DNA from: AP-15 sp963700195
GTDB taxonomy: Bacteria; Pseudomonadota; Alphaproteobacteria; ATCC43930; CGMCC-115725
Direction: 5' to 3'
NCBI GenBank assembly: GCA_963700195.1
Contig: CAVOWQ010000033.1
Location: 1 to 64,000, forward strand
DNA length: 64,000 nt
The notes under the pieces were generated by a model. The model made no database searches. It had not been told where the DNA came from and saw only the letters and a list, made by a program, of their open reading frames with translations. Positions 60,079-64,000 of this stretch are shown in pieces. A program made the position numbers and the translations under genes. The stretch's first letter is position 1. Each line of letters opens with the position of its first letter.

Positions 60079-61455
60079 ATGACTTCCGTGAGAGCCGGCC
60101 TTGCTGCGCTGGTGATCGTCGGCAGCGCCTTGCTCGGACCTGCCAGCGAACCTGTCGCCGCACAGGAGGAGGGGTTATTCGAGCGGGACAGGCTCACCGG
60201 GGACTGGGGCGGAGTGCGCAAGCAGTGGGAAGATGCCGGCGTTGCTCTCGGCGCCACTGACGTCTCGGAAACGCTGTCTAACCCCACCGGTGGGATAAGG
60301 CAGCTGACGATTTACCAGGGCCTGCTCGACCTCTCTCTCACCCTCGATCTCGGGAAGCTCGCAAAGTGGCCGGGCGCGACGTTCTACGCCGACGGGTACT
60401 GGATAAGCGGCGAAGGCTTGTCGAGGAATGCAGTCGGCAACCTGTTGGCTATAAGCTCGATCGAGGCGCTCGCCTCGACGCGCCTCCACGATATGTGGCT
60501 GCAGCAGGAGTTTCTCGACGACCGAGCTTCAATTCGTGTCGGCCAGATCGCCCTCGATGACGAGTTTTATATTAGCCAATATTCGGCAGGCTTCGTCAAT
60601 TCGACGTTCGGCTGTCCGGACATTTGGTCGACCGACTTGCCGAGCGGCGGACCCTGCTATCCTTTTGCGACGCCAGGCGCCCGATTGCGGGTTGCGCCGA
60701 CTAACGATTTGACCCTGTCCGCTGCGGTCTTCAACGGGAATCCCGCACCTGCCGGGCTGGGAGATCCGCAGGTCCGCAACTCGAGCGGCACCAACTTTTT
60801 GATCGGCGAGGGCGGGTTCATGCCCATTGTCGAATTTGCTTATTCGTTCGACGAGCAGCCGATTTCTTCCACCAATCTCAGCGACGTCAAACTCGGCGCT
60901 TGGTATCATACGGGCGAATTCCCCGATCAACGCCGCGATAGCTCGGGGCTCTCGCTCGCGAACCCAACGAGCAATGGCATTCCCGCCATACATGGCAGCA
61001 ATTTCGGGGCCTATTTGGTGGTCGATAAGATGTTATGGCGCCGCCCCGATACGGCGACCCAGGGTTTGGCCGCCTTCCTTCGGGTCGGCTACGCCCCACC
61101 CGACCGCAATCTGATCAGCCTCGAGATCGACGCCGGCCTCACCTTCAAGGGCCTCTTCCCGAACCGCGAGCTCGACGTGCTGGGGGTTGGCGTAAGCTAT
61201 GGGCGGATCGGCTATGCCCGACGCTTGGACCAGGATCAGGTCCTCTTCACCGGTATCGAGCGTCCGATCCGCGATTACGAGAGCGTCCTCGAAATCACTT
61301 ACGAAGCGCGCATTGCGCCATGGTGGCTGCTGCAGCCGGATCTGCAGCTGATCTTCCACCCTGGCGGTTTCATCGCGGCACCCCCACCGGCGCCCGCAGG
61401 GCATCCGATCCCGAATGCTTTGGTGATCGGTCTTCGATCCGGTATCACTTTCTAA
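60079..61455 (+). CDS. OprB-family carbohydrate-selective porin
   Basis: 458 residues. Signal peptide (AGLAALVIVGSALLGPASEP, then VAAQEE). The OprB start LFERDRLTGDWGGVRKQWED follows, then LHDMWLQQEFLDDRASIRVG with QIALDDEFY. The barrel closes on NALVIGLRSGITF with a terminal Phe, as outer-membrane barrels do. It allows diffusion of sugars and similar solutes. The upstream region is cut off by the IS481 element only 33 bases away, and no good ribosome site is seen, so expression may now depend on the element. Confidence 0.9.
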   Translation: MTSVRAGLAALVIVGSALLGPASEPVAAQEEGLFERDRLTGDWGGVRKQWEDAGVALGATDVSETLSNPTGGIRQLTIYQGLLDLSLTLDLGKLAKWPGATFYADGYWISGEGLSRNAVGNLLAISSIEALASTRLHDMWLQQEFLDDRASIRVGQIALDDEFYISQYSAGFVNSTFGCPDIWSTDLPSGGPCYPFATPGARLRVAPTNDLTLSAAVFNGNPAPAGLGDPQVRNSSGTNFLIGEGGFMPIVEFAYSFDEQPISSTNLSDVKLGAWYHTGEFPDQRRDSSGLSLANPTSNGIPAIHGSNFGAYLVVDKMLWRRPDTATQGLAAFLRVGYAPPDRNLISLEIDAGLTFKGLFPNRELDVLGVGVSYGRIGYARRLDQDQVLFTGIERPIRDYESVLEITYEARIAPWWLLQPDLQLIFHPGGFIAAPPPAPAGHPIPNALVIGLRSGITF

Positions 61456-61492
61456 AACTCCGCCAGCGAACTCGGCGGTCTCGGATTGTCTG

Positions 61493-62887
61493 ATGGCGCT
61501 TCATCGGCTGGCGCGCAATGTCATTCTTATCGCCGTCAACGTAATCTGCGTTCTGTGCTGGTCAATGACCTGCGGCGCCCAGGTGGTTGGTCCGACGCCG
61601 CAACCGCAAGGCATACCGGTTACTCCGGAACAGGCCAAGCAGGTCGAAACCGAGGCCTGGGCCATTCATGGGCAAGGGACGAATGTCTGGCTGCTGCAAC
61701 CGGAATTCCGCTCTCCGTATGAAGGCCCCCACAGCCTCCGCTCTGGCGCTAACGGGAGGGAAACGGTCGACGTGACATTGTATGCCGGCTTCCGTCCGTG
61801 GTCCGGCGCCGAAATCTGGCTCAATCCCGAGGTCGACCAGGGGTTTGGGCTCAGCGACACCTTCGGCGTGGCGGGATACGTCAGCGGCGAAGCCTACAAA
61901 ATTGGCAAGGCGGAGCCTTATTTTCTGGTCCAGCGCGGCTTTCTTCGCCAGACAATAAATTTAGGCGGCGAGACGGAAAAGCTCGATCCCGGCCTGAACC
62001 AGCTCGGCGGCTCGCAGACCGCCGATCGCCTGGTGCTCACCGTCGGCAAGTATTCCGTCGTCGATATCTTCGACACCAACGCATACGCTCACGACCCACG
62101 CAGCGACTTCTTCAACTGGTCGATCATCGACATGGGTGCATTCGACTACGCGGCGAATCCCTGGGGCTATACCTACGGTGCTGCGCTGGAATGGTATCAG
62201 AATTGGTGGACCGCCAGGGCCGGGGTGTTCGATCTGTCGCAAGAGCCGAACTCGGTCGCGCTGTCTCGCGGCTTAGCGCAAGGACAGTTCTTGGCCGAAT
62301 TGGAAGAGAGACATAAGCTGTGGGATCAGTCCGGCAAGCTAAAATTCCTCTATTGGCTGACCCGCGGCAGGCTCGGGACCTATCTTGACGCGGTCTCGCT
62401 GGGCGTCGCCACTGGGCAAACGCCCTCGACTTCCGACGTCCGCCGTTTTCGCACTAAAGACGGGTTCGGGCTCAATCTCGAACAGCAGACCGCCACGGAT
62501 TTGGGCGTCTTTGCTCGCGCCAGCATCTCGCAAGGCACGGTGGAGACGGTCGACTTCACCGACATCAATAAGTCGATCTCGGCGGGGCTGTCACTGACCG
62601 GGTCGCGCTGGGGGCGTCCGGACGACACGGTGGGATTAGCCGGCGCAATCAACCAGATTTCGCACCAGGGTAAACTGTACCTCGCCGCCGGCGGTCTCGG
62701 CATAATCATCGGCGATGGTCAATTGCCGAATGCCGGGCCCGAGCAGATCCTCGAAGCCTATTACAATGTCGGTCTGTCGAGCTTCGCGCATTTCACCGCC
62801 GACTATCAATTCATCAAGAACCCTGCCTACAACCGCGACCGAGGCCCCGTATCGGTTTTCGGCCTGCGGCTGCACGTCCAGTACTGA
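61493..62887 (+). CDS. carbohydrate porin (OprB-like barrel)
   Basis: 464 residues with a hydrophobic leader (ILIAVNVICVLCWSMTCGAQ). RETVDVTLYAGFRPWSGAEI and WLNPEVDQGFGLSDTFGVAG begin a beta barrel. VGKYSVVDIFDTNAYAHDPR and NRDRGPVSVFGLRLHVQY (terminal Tyr) match carbohydrate porins that accompany OprB-like genes. It begins 37 bases after the first porin and is surely in the same unit. The two proteins are different families within the porin group, not duplicates. Confidence 0.83.
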   Translation: MALHRLARNVILIAVNVICVLCWSMTCGAQVVGPTPQPQGIPVTPEQAKQVETEAWAIHGQGTNVWLLQPEFRSPYEGPHSLRSGANGRETVDVTLYAGFRPWSGAEIWLNPEVDQGFGLSDTFGVAGYVSGEAYKIGKAEPYFLVQRGFLRQTINLGGETEKLDPGLNQLGGSQTADRLVLTVGKYSVVDIFDTNAYAHDPRSDFFNWSIIDMGAFDYAANPWGYTYGAALEWYQNWWTARAGVFDLSQEPNSVALSRGLAQGQFLAELEERHKLWDQSGKLKFLYWLTRGRLGTYLDAVSLGVATGQTPSTSDVRRFRTKDGFGLNLEQQTATDLGVFARASISQGTVETVDFTDINKSISAGLSLTGSRWGRPDDTVGLAGAINQISHQGKLYLAAGGLGIIIGDGQLPNAGPEQILEAYYNVGLSSFAHFTADYQFIKNPAYNRDRGPVSVFGLRLHVQY

Positions 62888-62931
62888 CCGGCCATTCCCA
62901 TTATTGCGATGCACCGTCGAGCGAGACGCGG

Positions 62932-63714
62932 CTACCCCGGCTCGCCTTCGCGGTGCTGTGGCGAAAGATTGGCATTGCCCGGCGGATCGTCCGCGGGTAT
63001 GAACCAGAAATCGCCGTCGACAGGTGCGGCTACTGGTGCGAGACTTGCCCCAGGCTCGAAGCGAAACGCCCGATAACCGCGCGCCGCCAGAAAGGCGAAG
63101 GCGTCGACGAGCCCGTCCCCGGCACGTGCGAGCGCCGTGCCGCTGAGCTCCAGCAACAGGCGCGGCCGGAAACGGCCGAGCGTGCTCTCGGCACCGTGCA
63201 GCAGTCGCAGCTCCCATCCCTCGATGTCGGCCTTGATGAAATCGAGGCGATCGAGATCGAGCGTTTTCACCACGTCATCGACCGTCGTGAGCGCCACAAT
63301 CTCTTGAGCGACCGCGCGCCAGCGCTCGGACGGCTTTCCCAAATGGGAAAGTCCAAAGCCAAAGCTGCCGCTGCTCTTGAGCGGGATGGTCAGCGTGTCG
63401 AGCCGAGCCTCGGAGCCGAGCGCTATTGGCACTACGGCCACATTCGACAATCCGTGCAGCCAGACGACCGCCCGCAGGATAGAGCGGGCATAGCTCCCCG
63501 GCTCGAAGGCGTAGACCCGCCCATGATTGGCGGCGCGTGCGAAGAGCTTGGTGTATTGCCCGGCATGCGCCCCGACATCGAAGACGACGGCCGTCGGCGG
63601 CACCAGCCGCGCGATCGTTGGGGCGAGCGCGCGGTGATGCTGCTGGGTCGTCGCCTTCAGCAGGTGAGCCAGAAAACTTGCCGACGGACGCCAATGATAA
63701 GGATGAACCTGCAA
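62932..63714 (-). CDS. FkbM family methyltransferase
   Basis: 260 residues. The SAM-binding motif is AVVFDVGAHAGQYTKLFARA and motif II is GRVYAFEPGSYARSILRAVV. The FkbM-typical DRLDFIKADIEGWELRLLHG with D-I-E-G-W follows, then RPRLLLELSG. It methylates a hydroxyl on a sugar or other small molecule. It converges with the second porin, 44 bases away. Substrate unknown. Confidence 0.9.
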   Translation of the reverse strand: MQVHPYHWRPSASFLAHLLKATTQQHHRALAPTIARLVPPTAVVFDVGAHAGQYTKLFARAANHGRVYAFEPGSYARSILRAVVWLHGLSNVAVVPIALGSEARLDTLTIPLKSSGSFGFGLSHLGKPSERWRAVAQEIVALTTVDDVVKTLDLDRLDFIKADIEGWELRLLHGAESTLGRFRPRLLLELSGTALARAGDGLVDAFAFLAARGYRAFRFEPGASLAPVAAPVDGDFWFIPADDPPGNANLSPQHREGEPG

Positions 63715-63778
63715 GGCAAGCTAAGCCGCTATATGACGATCGAACCGCACGTAGCGCGGGCGGCGGGGCAGCTGCTCA

Positions 63779-64000
63779 TCAAGGGACGAGCTCGATGTCC
63801 CGCTTTTTTAGGGGAGCGACGTCCTCGCGGTTCCACCAGCCGCCCCCCAAGGCCTGAAACAGTGCGGCGGTATCGGCGTAACGGGCGGCCTGCGCCTGGA
63901 CGAGGGCGATCAGTGCCGTTTGGTAGGTGTTTTGCGCAGTCAGCAGCCCGAGATAGCCGATTGCGCCGAGCTGCAACTGGAGGCGCGCGATCTCCAGGCT
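63779..64000 (-). CDS. C-terminal end of a NodT/TolC-type outer-membrane efflux protein (partial)
   Basis: Runs off the window. The minus strand ends SLEIARLQLQLGAIGYLGLL, then TAQNTYQTALIALVQAQAAR and YADTAALFQALGGGWWNRED. This is the closing helix and the 'aLFqALGGGW' end of NodT-family RND outer-membrane factors. Such proteins form the exit duct of tripartite pumps. The matching pump and adaptor would lie beyond 64000. Confidence 0.9.
   Translation of the reverse strand, partial: SLEIARLQLQLGAIGYLGLLTAQNTYQTALIALVQAQAARYADTAALFQALGGGWWNREDVAPLKKRDIELVP

Overview
This is GC-rich chromosomal DNA from an alphaproteobacterium, probably an uncultured or little-studied Rhodospirillales-like lineage. 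The housekeeping blocks are alphaproteobacterial in content and order: psd-pssA, tpiA-secG-pyrG with divergent ppiD, a small zinc-ribbon membrane protein followed by glyQ-glyS-ppdK, and divergent phaC-like/phaR. The lineage is an inference from gene order and protein style; no rRNA or tRNA was found to fix it.

Layout. 1-2261: end of a large membrane protein, then phosphatidylethanolamine synthesis (psd, pssA). 2284-9016: an accessory patch. Release factor 3 (prfC) is present once at full length with one frameshift, once as a 152-bp fragment, and once as a diverged, decayed 5' copy. The two partial copies bracket a visibly AT-richer gene for a large exported protein of unknown function. ParE and VapC toxin remnants lie between this patch and pyrG. 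9034-13851: pyrG, secG, tpiA, ppiD. 13987-20871: luciferase-like oxidoreductase, TauE/SafE permease, MmgE/PrpD protein, a beta-propeller gene fused to the tail of another gene, MFS transporter, exported Fe/Mn superoxide dismutase, enoyl-CoA hydratase. 21014-30857: polyprenyl synthase, small RNA/protein-modification and protease genes, glyQ, a badly broken glyS, ppdK. 30869-32973: PHA metabolism. 33053-36451: glutathione transferase, murein endopeptidase and a copper-delivery trio (DUF2946, PCu(A)C, Sco). 36461-43568: SDR, class IV aminotransferase, secreted phosphoesterase, a 33-aa basic protein, DUF4345, SnoaL-like protein, glycogen debranching-type enzyme. 44157-58294: a catabolic and uptake region with GMC oxidoreductase, two luciferase-like enzymes, a Cys-nucleophile hydrolase, a TauD-like dioxygenase, a 5'-nucleotidase relative and two orphan extracytoplasmic binding proteins. 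58821-60045: an IS481-family element with matching ends and CTAG-type target, immediately upstream of two OprB-type porins. 62932-64000: FkbM methyltransferase and the end of a NodT/TolC-type outer-membrane factor.

A recurring feature is the single-base frameshift. psd, prfC, the S49 peptidase, ppdK, the PhaC-like gene, the phosphoesterase, the hydrolase, the second luciferase-like gene and one binding protein each need exactly one shift to restore a full-length product. In eight of these nine the net change is +1 base. glyS is different, with about eight shifts and a stop in its 3' half. Because essential genes are hit, residual sequencing or assembly error is a serious alternative to real gene decay and should be settled before any 'pseudogene' here is believed. 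The prfC duplications, the toxin remnants, the chimeric gene at 17.85 kb and the IS element involve long rearranged stretches and cannot be explained by base-call error alone.
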